Source: Eriocheir sinensis
Taxonomy: Eukaryota; Arthropoda; Malacostraca; Decapoda; Varunidae
NCBI RefSeq assembly: GCF_024679095.1
Contig: NC_066513.1
Location: 3,121,523 to 3,185,522, forward strand
Length of the DNA stretch: 64,000 nt
Reading direction: 5' to 3'
Below, piece after piece: positions 32,250-42,694 of the stretch. Position 1 is the first letter of the stretch; each line of letters opens with the position of its first letter. The translations under genes and the position numbers were made by a program. The notes beneath the pieces are model-generated. The model was not told where the DNA came from. It searched no databases and was given only the letters and a program-made list of their open reading frames with translations.

Positions 32250-32400
32250 GGCGTATGGGGGAGGGGGGGGAGGGGGGGGGATGAATCACTACGCTGGGGG
32301 AGGAGGAGGAGGGGGGAGGGGAGGGCAGTACGGGGGGCGGTGTGCGTACGCTGCTGGTGGTTGTGCGTACTAGAAAAAGGGGGAAGGGGGGCGGAGGGTA
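32250..32400. repeat. G-rich tract
   Basis: Many G-runs, including GGGGGGGGA stretches at 32260-32280, potential G-quadruplex material on the plus strand. Confidence 0.7.
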
Positions 32401-32418
32401 TGCACCCTCTCTCCCCTC

Positions 32419-32558
32419 ATGTCTCTCTCTCTCTCTCTCTCTCGTCTCGGTCTGAAAATCAATACTTGTTCTCTACGTTGTGGCTCTCTACTACGCTCTC
32501 TCTCTCTCTCTCTCTTTCTACGTTGCCCTTTCTCCATTTCCACTTCCTTCCGTTTCTT

Positions 32559-32604
<46 letters not shown>
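32419..32604. repeat. Three (TC)n microsatellites
   Basis: TC repeats at about 32422-32444, 32495-32515 and 32561-32604 with pyrimidine-rich spacers. Confidence 0.92.
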
Positions 32605-32608
<4 letters not shown>

Positions 32609-32753
32609 CTCTTCTCTCCCTCTTCACAAACACTTCTCCCTTACTTTCCTCCGCATCATCCTCTTCCTCCTCCTCCCCTCTTCATCTCCCTCCCCCCCTT
32701 CCTTCACCCTCCCCCCTTTTCACTGTCCAGATGATGATGCAAATCCGCTAATG

Positions 32754-32809
<56 letters not shown>
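32754..32809. repeat. (AC)n microsatellite
   Basis: About 56 bp of perfect AC repeat. Confidence 0.97.
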
Positions 32810-32813
<4 letters not shown>

Positions 32814-32844
32814 ATAGTCTTGTACTCCCCTTGTGTATAATAAA

Positions 32845-33665
32845 TAAATGAAGGAAGGAAGGAAGGGAAAGGGAGGGATGAATGGATGAAAGGAAGGGAG
32901 GAGGGAGGGAGGAGTAAATGGAAGAAAGGAAAGGAGGTGAAGAAAAGGAGTGAATGAAAGGAAGGAAGGAAAGAGGGAAGGAAGGAAAAGGAGAATGAAT
33001 GAATGGAACAGAGGGAGGGACGAAGGAGAGTGAGATTAAAGAATGGAGACAGATAAGCCCCAAGGGGAATGTTTAAGGGAAAAGGAAGGAAGGAAGGAAG
33101 GAAGGAAAAGGAGAATGAATGAATGGAACAGAGGGAGGGACGAAGGAGAGTGAGATTAAAGAATGGAGACATAAGCAGGAAGGAAGGGGAATGTTTTAAA
33201 GGGGAAAAGGAAGGAAGGAAGGATGGAAGGAAGGAAGGAAGGAAGGAAAAGGAGAATGAATGAATGGAACAGAGGGAGGGACGAAGGAGAGTGAGATTAA
33301 AGAATGGAGACATAAGCAGGAAGGAAGGGGAATGTTTTAAGGGGGAAAAGGAAGGAAAGAAGGAAGGAAGGAAGACGTGTGAAGGAAAAACAAAGAGAAA
33401 ATGAAGAAGAAAAGAAGGAATAAAGGAAAGAAGTAAAGAGGACTCGTGAGAAGGAAAAGAGGAAGGAAAATAAGACGTAAGGAAGGAAGGAAGGAAGGGA
33501 AACTGAATGGCAGGAAAAAAGGAAGAAGGAAAAGAAGAGAAAAAGAGGAAGAAAGTGAAGGAAAAATGGAAGGAAGGAAGGAAGACGAGTGAAGGAAAAA
33601 TAAGAGAAAAGGAAAAAGAAAGGAAGGAAGGAAGGAAGAATGGAAGCAAATTAATGAGGAAATGA
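32845..33665. repeat. GGAA-rich array with 120-141 bp higher-order unit
   Basis: GGAAGGAAGG blocks alternate with GAATGAATGAATGGAACAGA at about 32993, 33113 and 33254. The 320-codon minus frame across it is a translation of the GGAA repeat. Confidence 0.9.
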
Positions 33666-33677
33666 ATCAATGAAGCA

Positions 33678-33725
33678 ATCAATTAGTCATTCACTCAATC
33701 AATCAATCAGTCAGGCAGGCAGGCA
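33678..33725. repeat. (AATC)n and (AGGC)n tetranucleotides
   Basis: AATCAATCAATCAGTC passes into AGGCAGGCAGGCAA. Confidence 0.85.
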
Positions 33726-33871
33726 ATGGGGAAGCAAAAGGGGGGAGGGGAGAGGGGGAGAGGGAGGGACAGCACGAAGTTCCCATTCTCCATTCTTTTC
33801 ATCACTATTCGCAAAGCTCAAAGGATCGAACACTAGGGAGAGGCGGGAGAGAGGATCGAGTACTTGAACAA

Positions 33872-34150
33872 CACGTGATTGGATTATATTATGAACGATT
33901 GGGCTGAGCAAGCAAGAAATAAGTCAGTATGTAGAAGATATTTGCGTCCATCCTCCGTCCCTTAAGTTGAAAAAAAAAGAGAAGCGTGGAGAAACAAAAT
34001 AGAAAATAAGCTTGAGTTATCATTATTGTGGATTATATTATGAACGTTTGGCCTAAGCAAGAAATAAGTCAGTATGTAGGAGATATTTGCGTCCCTCCTC
34101 TGTCCTTCAAGTTTAAAAGAAAAGAGAAGCTTGGAGAAACGAAATAGAAA
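33872..34150. repeat. 150-bp tandem duplication
   Basis: GGATTATATTATGAACG occurs near 33881 and 34030. About 130 bp following each copy align with modest divergence. Confidence 0.88.
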
Positions 34151-34171
34151 ATACAGTTTGAATTATTGCTG

Positions 34172-34172
<1 letters not shown>

Positions 34173-34254
<82 letters not shown>
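34173..34254. repeat. (GA)n microsatellite
   Basis: About 82 bp of GA repeat. Confidence 0.97.
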
Positions 34255-34259
<5 letters not shown>

Positions 34260-34424
34260 TGCAGATCACGTATACATAACAGCAACGGTCCTCAAGTAAT
34301 ACATAGGCGGTGGCGAGCTCTGAAACGTTAGTCCAAAAACGTTACTCTCGGGGAACGTTTGCCGACGCTTCCCACTTAAAGGCGAAGGATCCTTAGAGCT
34401 CCTCAAGGCGGCGTGTGAGGCAGG

Positions 34425-35290
34425 TCAGGGAGGAAGGGAGAGAGGGAGGGGAAGACAGGAATGGAGGGAGAGGGAAAAAGGAGGTAGGGAGGGAGGCAGG
34501 ACAGTAACGAAGGAAGGAGGGAGGGGAGGAGGAAGGAAGGGAGGGAGAAAAGGGGGGGGGGAGAGAGGAGAGGAGAAAGAAGCGGAGGGGCAAGGAGGAG
34601 GAGATGAGGGGGAGATAAATCAAAGAGAACTGAAGGAGACGGAGGAGTGAGTACGAGGGTTGTCAGAAGCTGTGGAGTGGTGGGAGTGGGAGGGAGTGGG
34701 CGAGGAGTTAATTGGGGAGTGATGAGAGGGGAGGTGTGTGGTGGGAGTGGGGAGAGGAGTGAGTGAGGGGAGGGGGCGAGAGGAATGGGCGAGGGGAGTG
34801 AAAATGGGGAGTGAGGAGGGGAGTGGAAACAGGATTAAACGAGGGCGAGGGGAATGGGAAGGGAAAAAGGGAGGGGAGTAAACAGATGGAGGGGAGGGCA
34901 GTGAAAACAGGGAGTGAGGGGGGAATGAGGAGAGGGAGTACAAGGGTAGGGAGGGAGTAATGGGGAGTGGGGAGGGGAGTAGGGAGGAAGGGAGGAGTGG
35001 GGAGGGGAGCTCAGGGGGGAGTAGGGAAGAGTGGGGAGGGGAGTAAGAAGGAAGGGAGGAGTGGGGAGGGGAGATCAGGGTAGGAGTAGGGAGGGGTAAG
35101 GAGGGGAGTAAGGGGGGAGTGGGGAGGGGAGTAAGGGGGGAGTGGGGAGGGGAGTAAGAAGGGGAGTTGGGAGAGCAGCAGAGTAAGGGGAAGTGGGAAG
35201 AGGAGTAGGGGGGAGGGGAATAAGGGGGAGTGGGGAGGGGAGTAAGGGGAGTGGGGAGGGGAGTAAGGGGGAGAGGAGTAGGGGGGGGGC
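34425..35290. repeat. G-rich array of GGGGAGTGGGGAGGGGAGTAA units
   Basis: Degenerate 18-25 bp units dominate 34660-35290, preceded by GGAGGGAGGAAGG purine-rich sequence. All frames are compositional. The 170 bases before it (34255-34424) are unique and unrecognised. Confidence 0.88.
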
Positions 35291-35390
35291 TATAAGCCAA
35301 ATTAGTTCTGCTTTCCACGAATTTTCCGGCGAATAAAAATGTTTTGTTGACCTAAAGTTAATGAGTCTAAAGGTATTTCCCAGATGACTC

Positions 35391-35670
35391 TCTCTCTCTC
35401 TCTCTCTCTCGTCCAGGTGGTGATGAGTGGCACGTAGGTTCACCCAATCAATATTTCTCCCTCCACCCCTCCCTCTCTTTCCTCCACCTCCACATTTTGC
35501 CTCCCTCCACCTCTCCATCCCTCCCTCTCTTTCCTCCACATCCACCTTTTACCTCCCTCCTTTCTCGTCATCTCCACATTTTGCCTTCCTCATTTCCCTC
35601 CATCCCTCCCTTCATTCTCTCCACCTCCATATTTTCTTCCCTACCGCCTCTTCACCTCTCTCTCTCTCTC
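35391..35670. repeat. (TC)n and CTCCACCTCC-rich flank
   Basis: TC repeat at 35391-35410, then diverged units containing CCTCCACATTTTGCCTCC at about 35484 and 35573. A further (TC)n at 35658-35670 abuts the L2-like element. Confidence 0.85.
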
Positions 35671-35839
35671 GCAAGAAAGCTCAGAGGATATTAAAAAATC
35701 ACAGATATAACATGATTATACAGCAAAAATATAAAGAAATAAAGAAAACGTCAAACGTCTAATAACCACATCAAAGAAAAATGACTACCACCCAAAACTA
35801 CACACGTGCAAAAATAACACAGCTGCAACTTGGAACACA

Positions 35840-36256
35840 TTAAAAACTATTATTCCTAGTAAAACACAGAGCACGACCCACCCGCCCCTTGAGAACATAA
35901 GTGAAAAAGCTGAAGATTTTAATAACTTCTTTGCGAACGTCGGCCTAACCACATACGAATCAACTCAAAAATTATTAAAAGTCGAAAACCGTAATCACCT
36001 TAACTAAGCTCCTATCATCCCGATCGTGCCCTCTACCCCCACCAATCTCGCGCTTTTCAGACCTCAGCCAGTAGACCAGAACACAATCATCTTAACTGTA
36101 AAACAGCTTCAAAATACTAAATCGTTTGGTTGTGATAACATTTCCCTAAGGTTTATCAAAGACTCACTTATCGCTATCATCTTCTACCTCACAACCATCA
36201 TAAATACCTCAATCGTCACAGGCATTTTTCCTGCCTCCTGGAAAAACTATATATAA
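35840..36256 (+). pseudogene. Retrotransposon ORF2 linker and start of RT domain (broken)
   Basis: Residues such as KAEDFNNFFANVG in the segment near 35910-35945 and KQLQNTKSFGCDNI near 36105-36140 are the conserved stretch before RT motif A. A stop follows the first part near 36006. The second part is open from 36026 to a stop at 36256, where the frame is lost. The coding sequence therefore carries at least two disabling changes upstream of the catalytic core. Confidence 0.8.
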
Positions 36257-36350
36257 AAACGGAAACCCAGACGAAATAGGAAATTATCGTCCCATCTCTC
36301 TACTTCCATTTTTTTCAAAAATACCAGAAAAGGTAGTTGCCAGTCAATTA

Positions 36351-37259
36351 ATGTCATTCCTGGAACGTAACAAACCTCTCTCTCCGACCCAACACGGCTT
36401 TAGACCTAAACTCTCTACAGAGACAGCGCTGCAAGTCATTACCAATAAAATTTATGATAATATAGATAACAAACAAATATCACTTTTAACACTCTGTGAC
36501 CTTTCTAAAGCCTTCGACAGTGTCAGCCACACCATCTTACTCCGAAAACTTCAACAGATTAATGTTGACACCTACTGGTTTAACAATTACCTCGATGACA
36601 GGTCACAGTCAGTCCGCATTAAAAACATCGTCTCAGCCAAGAAATCAGTAGCCTTTGGAGTCCCCCAAGGCTCAATACTAGGCCCAACATTATTCAATAT
36701 CCATGTAAATGACATATCTACCTATATCAATAACTGCCTTCTAGTACAATACGCCGACGACACACAGTTCCTCCACAGCGGTAATATCAACGAAATAAAT
36801 ACTTTAATTAATAAAACTGAGATCACTTTGAAACAAATAAGAACCTATTTTCTACAGAACGGCCTTCAGCTAAACATCAATAAGACACAATGTATCTTCC
36901 TAGGCACACGCCAACTCCTGGCACACATCCCTAACAACACCGCCATCAGATGTGCCGACGGCGTTATACAGACCCTCCTCCATGTTAAACACCTTGGCTT
37001 ACATCTGGATTCACACATGACCTTCGACAGACACATAAATGAAATGACTAGGAAAACAATGGGAACCTTAATTTTCATTAACAGACACAAAGATCTTTTC
37101 AACAAAGAAACACGCATAATGGTTATACAGACTTTGGTATTAAGCATCATAAAATACGGCATCACAATATGGGGGACAACAAACTCAACTTTAATAAACA
37201 AAGTGCAAAAACTACAAAACTTCGCGATAAAAGTGGCAGATGGGAAAGCAAGGAAATAA
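36351..37259 (+). pseudogene. Reverse transcriptase core of the L2-like element
   Basis: An open stretch of 302 residues. Visible RT motifs in order: TLCDLSKAFDSVSHTILL (motif A, catalytic Asp), GVPQGSILGPTLFNIHVNDI (motif B), QYADDTQF (motif C, YADD catalytic pair), LNINKTQCIFLGT (motif D) and KHLGLHLDSHMTFDRHI (motif E). The core looks catalytically intact, but flanking frameshifts mean the whole ORF is dead. The frame continues upstream of the listed Met, into NYRPISLLPFFSKI near 36282-36322. Confidence 0.9.
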
Positions 37260-37335
37260 GATCATGTAACTCCATTATTTATAGATTTACAATGGCTCAA
37301 AATCAGACTTAATCACCTTTAACCTCATCACAAAA

Positions 37336-37587
37336 GTGTTTAAGCAGAAAATAAAAGATTACCCAGACCACATCCTCTCTCTCCCAACTGTTAACTATAT
37401 GACTGACTCAACAACAAGACAACAAAACAATCTCTACGTCCCGAGAACCAACACCGACACAGGTGCAAGAGCCTTTCATGTATTAGGTCTTATATTATGG
37501 AACCAACTACCAAATGAAATAAAAGACTCTCATAATCTGACCACATTAAAATCAAATTTTAAAAGGAAGCTGTTGACCTCTGCATGA
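37336..37587 (+). pseudogene. L2-like ORF2 C-terminus (after a frameshift)
   Basis: 83 residues in another frame from the RT core. It contains AFHVLGLILWNQLPNEI and ends at a natural stop at 37585-37587. A stop after KARK at 37257-37259 and a frame change separate it from the core. Confidence 0.8.
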
Positions 37588-37724
37588 ATGTATTGTGTAC
37601 TCCACTGCCTTATGTATATTCTATCATGTATATTTATATGTATAATCCACCATGTATATTTATATGTATAATCTACCATGTCTATTTAGATGTTTAGAAT
37701 AACCACTTTTAAGTGGAAATAAAG

Positions 37725-37759
<35 letters not shown>

Positions 37760-37842
37760 CTCTCTCTCTCTCTCTCTCTCCGAACCTCATTTTTTACCTC
37801 CACATCCACTTTTATCTCCCTTTTCTCTCCATCCCAGTTTTT

Positions 37843-37890
<48 letters not shown>
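37760..37890. repeat. (TC)n microsatellites on the 3' side of the L2-like element
   Basis: TC repeat at 37760-37780 directly after the (TTA)n tail and a second at about 37843-37890. Confidence 0.93.
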
Positions 37891-37897
<7 letters not shown>

Positions 37898-38083
37898 CTT
37901 CTCTCTCCCCTTCCAAATTTTCCTCCTCCTTCCTCCATCTTCAATATAGTTTCTCTCCTTTCATCTCTTGCCTCCCTCCCTCCCTCCCTCCCTCTTTCTT
38001 CTCTCCGCCTACACATTTCACATTTTCACCTCCCTCCTCCTCCTTCTCCTCCTCCTCCATTCATATTGCAGCAAAAATATGAA

Positions 38084-38283
<200 letters not shown>

Positions 38284-38424
38284 TTGAAGACATAAAAGAC
38301 GGAAGAATCTCAAACAAGACAGACAGACGGACAGACAGAGACAGACACAGAGAAAGAGACAGTGAGCACCGAGGCAAAGGTCAAGTCGGCACAGAAAAAA
38401 TCTTTGTAACCTGGAGAGAATAGA

Positions 38425-38483
38425 AGGAGGAGAAGGAGCAGGAGGAGGAGGAGGAGGAAGAGGAGGAGGAGGAGGAGGAGAAA
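38425..38483. repeat. (GGA)n microsatellite
   Basis: GGAGGA/AGGAGC triplets of about 55 bp. Confidence 0.92.
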
Positions 38484-38556
38484 AATGCGGCGTCTCATAA
38501 CTTCAAATTCATTTTCTTTTTTTACTTTTTATTTTTTCTTTAATTTTTTTCAGCGA

Positions 38557-38557
<1 letters not shown>

Positions 38558-38620
<63 letters not shown>

Positions 38621-38720
38621 TCTTCTCCATCTTCTCCATCTTCTCCTCCTCCTCCTCCTCCTCCTCCTCCTTCTTCTTTCTCTTTCTCCTTTTCCTCCTC
38701 CTCCACCACTCAATATTCCC
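38558..38720. repeat. (TC)n followed by (TCC/TTC)n
   Basis: TC repeat 38558-38613, then TTCTCCATC hexamer-like units and TCC triplets to about 38705. Confidence 0.93.
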
Positions 38721-38885
38721 TCCTGCTACCCCTCCACTTCCGGCGCCAGTCCTCTCCTCCCTCCACTTTTCCCACGCCCCCTCCCTCACCCTTCCACCGT
38801 CTCCTCCACCCAGGGTTCATCATTCCACCTCCTGAAGCAAAAGGCGAAGGGGGGGGGGGGTATAGCCACTTGCAACTCCACTTTT

Positions 38886-38889
<4 letters not shown>

Positions 38890-38928
<39 letters not shown>
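38890..38928. repeat. (TC)n microsatellite with short (CA)n
   Basis: About 32 bp of TC then CACACA. Confidence 0.93.
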
Positions 38929-39029
38929 GTTGCTCGATATTCACGGCACGGTCTGGGCGCCGCTCAAGGTGACCACAGCACACTAGCACCGCCCCCAAGC
39001 TGACCGTCAATAGGTGTATACAACCAGGT

Positions 39030-39077
39030 GGGTGGGTGTGGGTGGGTGGGTGGGGTGGGGGTGGGGGGGGGGGGGGC
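39030..39077. repeat. (GGGT)n and G-run
   Basis: GGTGGGTGTGGGTGGGTGGG followed by about 12 consecutive G near 39065-39076. Confidence 0.85.
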
Positions 39078-39129
39078 AAGGCAGGTATACATGGAGGTAC
39101 TTTAGTGGAGGAAAGGTGAGGCCGTGGAC

Positions 39130-40545
39130 TTTCTAGATAACAAGGCAGACCGGACAGGTAATCGTGAAGGTATGTATTAATGAGGAAACCAGGTGCGTGA
39201 GGGGATAGGTGAGGTAGATAGTAGGGACGGGGGAACAGTGGAGGAGGACAGGTGGAGAGGAGTATTCGAGGCAGGAAGGACAGGTACTCGTGAAGGCATG
39301 TATAGATGAGGGAACAGGTGCATAATACGTAGGTGTACTAGATGGCCAGGTAAAGAGAACAGAGGTGGAGGATGACAGGTTAGAGGGGCGTAGCAAGGCA
39401 GAGAGAAAGGTTACTCGTGAATGATGAAAGAGGTGGATAAATAAATGGATAAAGAAGGACGAATAGGTATACTAGATGAGGAGGTAAAGAGAACAGGGGT
39501 GGAGGATGACAGGTTAGAGGGGCGTAGCAAGGCAGAGAGAAAGGTTACTCGTGAATGATGAAAGAAGTGGATAAATAAATGTAAAAGGAAGAAGGATGAA
39601 TAGGCGAACTAGACGGCCAGGTAAAGGGAACAGAGGTGGAGGATGACAGGTTAGAGGGGCGTAGCAAGGCAGAGAGAAAGGTTACTCGTGAATGATGAAA
39701 GAAGTGGATAAATAAATGGATAAGGAAGAAGGACGAATAGGCGAACTAGACGGGCAGGTAATGGGAACAGGGGTGGAGGATGACAGGTTGAGTAGAGGGC
39801 CGTAGCAAGGCAGAGAGAAAGGTTACTCGTGAATGATGAAAGAGGTGGATAAATAAATGTATAAGGAAGAAGGACGAATAGGTATACTAGATGAGGAGGT
39901 AAAGAGAACAGGGGTGGAGGATGACAGGTTAGAGGGGCGTAGCAAGGCAGAGAGAAAGGTTACTCGTGAATGATGAAAGAGGTGGATAAATAAATGTATA
40001 AGGAAGAAGGACGAATAGGTATACCAGATGAGGAGGTAAAGAGAACAGGGGTGGAGGATGACAGGTTGAGTAGAGGGGCGTAGCAAGGCAGAGAGAAAGG
40101 TTACTCGTGAACAATGAAAGAGGTGAATAAATAAATGGATAAGGAAGAAGGACGAATAGGTATACTAGACGGGCAGGTAAAGGGAACAGAGGTGGAGGAT
40201 GACAGGTTAGAGGGGCGTAGCAAGGCAGAGAGAAAGGTTACTCGTGAATGATGAAAGAGGTGGATAAATAAATGGATAAGGAAGAAGAAGGACGAATAGG
40301 TATACTAGATGAGGAGGTAAAGAGAACAGGGGTGGAGGATGACAGGTTAGAGGGGCGTAGCAAGGCAGAGAGAAAGGTTACTCGTGAATGATGAAAGAGG
40401 TGGATAAATAAATGTATAAGGAAGAAGGACGAATAGGCGAACTAGACGGGCAGGTAAAGGGAACAGAGGTGGAGGATGACAGGTTAAGTAGAGGGGCGTA
40501 GCAAGATAGAAAGAAACAGTAGGTTACTCGTGAATGATGAAGCAT
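39130..40545. repeat. About 138-bp satellite, 9-10 units
   Basis: GATGACAGGTT recurs at 39371, 39505, 39642, 39779, 39920, 40057, 40198, 40338 and 40475 (spacings 134-141 bp). Each unit has GGTTACTCGTGAATGATGAA and a GGATAAATAAATG stretch. Some units carry a 5-bp AGTAG insertion, others a GAA triplet change. The minus frames give the same peptide repeatedly and are not a known family. Confidence 0.95.
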
Positions 40546-40763
40546 ACAGGTATAGATACAGGTATAGAGGTGACTACTAAGAGCCAGGTGTATACAGGTA
40601 GTCAAAGGTATGCTGCAGGGAATACAGGTAAACTAGGGACAAGGTATAATAGAGGAAAGGTGTGGAGGCAGAGGTAATTGCAAGGAGGATGAGGAGGCAG
40701 AAGGAATAAAGATGAGGGGAAGGAGATCCGGCAGCGAGGAGGACAGGGAACACTCCGATAAGC

Positions 40764-40800
40764 CCAGGATCAACATATACTGAACTTATGTTGATCCTGG
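40764..40800. repeat. Perfect inverted repeat (14-bp stem, 9-base loop)
   Basis: CCAGGATCAACATA at 40764-40777 is followed, after a 9-base loop, by its exact reverse complement at 40787-40800. Function is unknown. It lies between the 138-bp satellite and another array. Confidence 0.9.
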
Positions 40801-40844
40801 ACTGGACTCTGCGTTATCCCGGACTATGCCTAAGCGAGGAGAGA

Positions 40845-41015
40845 CGTACACAAGCTATACATTCACGGCCAGCCAAGACATTCCCTCCTAGCCTCGAGCA
40901 TAAACTAAGACGAGAAGACTAAAATATATAAAACATTCACAAGCTTTACGTTCACGGCCAGCCAAGACATTCCCTCCTAACCTCGAGCATAAACCAACAC
41001 GAGAAGACTAAAACA
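40845..41015. repeat. Tandem duplication of about 88 bp
   Basis: TTCACGGCCAGCCAAGACAT occurs at about 40862 and 40950. Around 75 bp after each copy match closely. Confidence 0.88.
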
Positions 41016-41094
41016 TACCCCATTAACGGTCCACAACGCCCATGATTTCTGGTCTTTCTATTCTGTCGTTCATAAGGAGACAGAGACAGACAAA

Positions 41095-42050
41095 TTGGGG
41101 GCAACTGTACTCAGGTAAACAGGTGCACTTAAAGGAAAGTGTACAGGTAGAGAAGTGAATATTAGGAGCCAGGTAAGAGTACACAGACATTCAGGTGTAC
41201 TCCAAACAGGTAACCAAGAAACAAGACAGGTGTGCTTGAGGGAAGGTAGACAGGGAAAGGTAATTAAAAGGAGCCAGGTAAGAGTACAGACATTCACGTG
41301 TACTGCAAACAGGTAACCAAAAAACGAGACAGGTGTGCTAGGAAAACGGGTGTGCTTGAGGGAAGGTAGACAGGTAAAGGCGATTCAAAGGAGCCAGGTA
41401 GACAAAGGTATGCTGCAGGTAAGACAGGCAAATGAGGAACATGCCCGATCAGTGTACTATGAAAACAGGTGTGCTAGAAGGAAGGCAAACTGGTAAAGGT
41501 GATTGTAAGATGCCATATGTGTGAAGGTAGTCAAAGGCGTGCTGCAAATAAGACAGTAAACTAAGAACAGACAGGTGTATTGAAGGTAAGGTGGGACCAC
41601 TAAGAGCCAGGTGATCACAGGTAGTCAAAGGTTTGCTGCAGAGAATACAGGTAAACTAGGAACAAGGTATAATAGAGGAAAGGTGCGGAGGCAGGGGTAA
41701 GGACAGGCCAGTAAGCCAGCAGGTGTGTGTTGTGTGAGGCAGACAAGTAACTAGGGAACAAGTGTGTGGAGTGTGAGGTGTAAGAGTCAGGTGGGTGAGG
41801 GAGGACAGGACAGTGACTCAAGTGAGGTGAGGAGATTAGAGGCAAGTAGCCAGGTGATTACAAGGTGTGTAGACAAGTAAACCCAGGTGTGTACAAGGAG
41901 TCATAGGTGTGCTGGAGGGAGGACAGGTGACTCAAGAACAAGCAGGCGTATTTGAGGCAAGGTGTGCAAGTAGAGGTGATTACAAGGACCCAGGTGTGTA
42001 CAGGGAGGCGTAGGTGTGCTGGGGAGAGAATAGGTAACTGAGGAACAGGT
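41095..42050. repeat. Degenerate array rich in ACAGGTAA and CAGGTGTGCT
   Basis: Diverged units of about 95-110 bp with recurring GAGCCAGGTA, AGTCAAAGGTRTGCTGCAG and GAGGGAAGGTAGACAGG. Many CAGGTAA motifs resemble 5' splice sites on the plus strand. No frame is conserved. Confidence 0.82.
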
Positions 42051-42690
42051 TCAGGAGTGGGCGGCGGGCGGGCAGGGACAGGAGGGGCGAGGTAGGCAGG
42101 TTAAGAAGAGTACACAAATGGTCGAAAAAAACGTCGGAACCCGGTACACAGAAATATCATAGCGAGCAGAGCCTTGGAGGGAAAGATCTTTGGGCACGGT
42201 GCATTACATGGGCGAGGAGCAAAAGGGGCCAGGTACAGATGACGGCCGGTACACAGGTAACAGAGGGAACAGGTGCGCCAGAAGGGTACGAAGCGATGGG
42301 AGGCGGGAAGGGTCGAGGAATGAAGAGGAGTAGGTGGGAGGCATGGAAAGGGAGGTGGGCGTGAAGGTGGGAGGGAGAGGGCGGGGAAGGCGAGGAAGGG
42401 ACAAAAGGGGAAGGAGACTGGGGTAAGAGGCAAATGGAAGAGAAATGAAGAAGAGGAGATGGGAGGGACGGAATGGGGGGGGTGGGAGAGGACGGAAAAG
42501 AAAGAGGGGATGGGACAGAGGTATGGAAGATGGGGTGGAGAGAAAAAATGAGAGAAATGAAGAAGAGAAGGAAGGGGAAGATGGAGGAGGTGGGAAGCGT
42601 GGTAAAGGAGAATGCATAAAAAGATAGGAGAGAATGGGGGAGGTGGCGAGAGGGTGTGGTGGAGAAAGGCAAATTGGGGGAGAAAAGAAG
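42051..42690. other. Unique then purine-rich sequence, no gene recognised
   Basis: 42051-42300 is unique. 42300-42690 is GGGA/GAAG-rich and grades into the 31-bp array. Minus frames entering from the array continue here only because the composition lacks stops. Confidence 0.5.
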
Positions 42691-42694
42691 AGGG

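Larger units (their letters stand above)
35671..37759 (+). mobile_element. L2/CR1-group non-LTR retrotransposon, 5'-truncated
   Basis: About 2.1 kb on the plus strand. It starts between the endonuclease and reverse transcriptase regions, runs through a frameshifted reverse transcriptase ORF and a 3' UTR with a 30-bp CATGTATATTTATATGTATA repeat, and ends in AATAAAG and a (TTA)n tail. (TC)n lies directly on both sides, so insertion was into a TC microsatellite. The C-terminal ILWNQLPNEIKDSHNLTTLK block is typical of L2-like and related clades; the exact clade is not certain. Confidence 0.85.

Noticed and set aside
32720..33682. 320-codon Phe/Ser/Pro minus frame
   Set aside because: Reverse complement of a GGAA tetranucleotide array, ending in a Cys/Val run from (AC)n.
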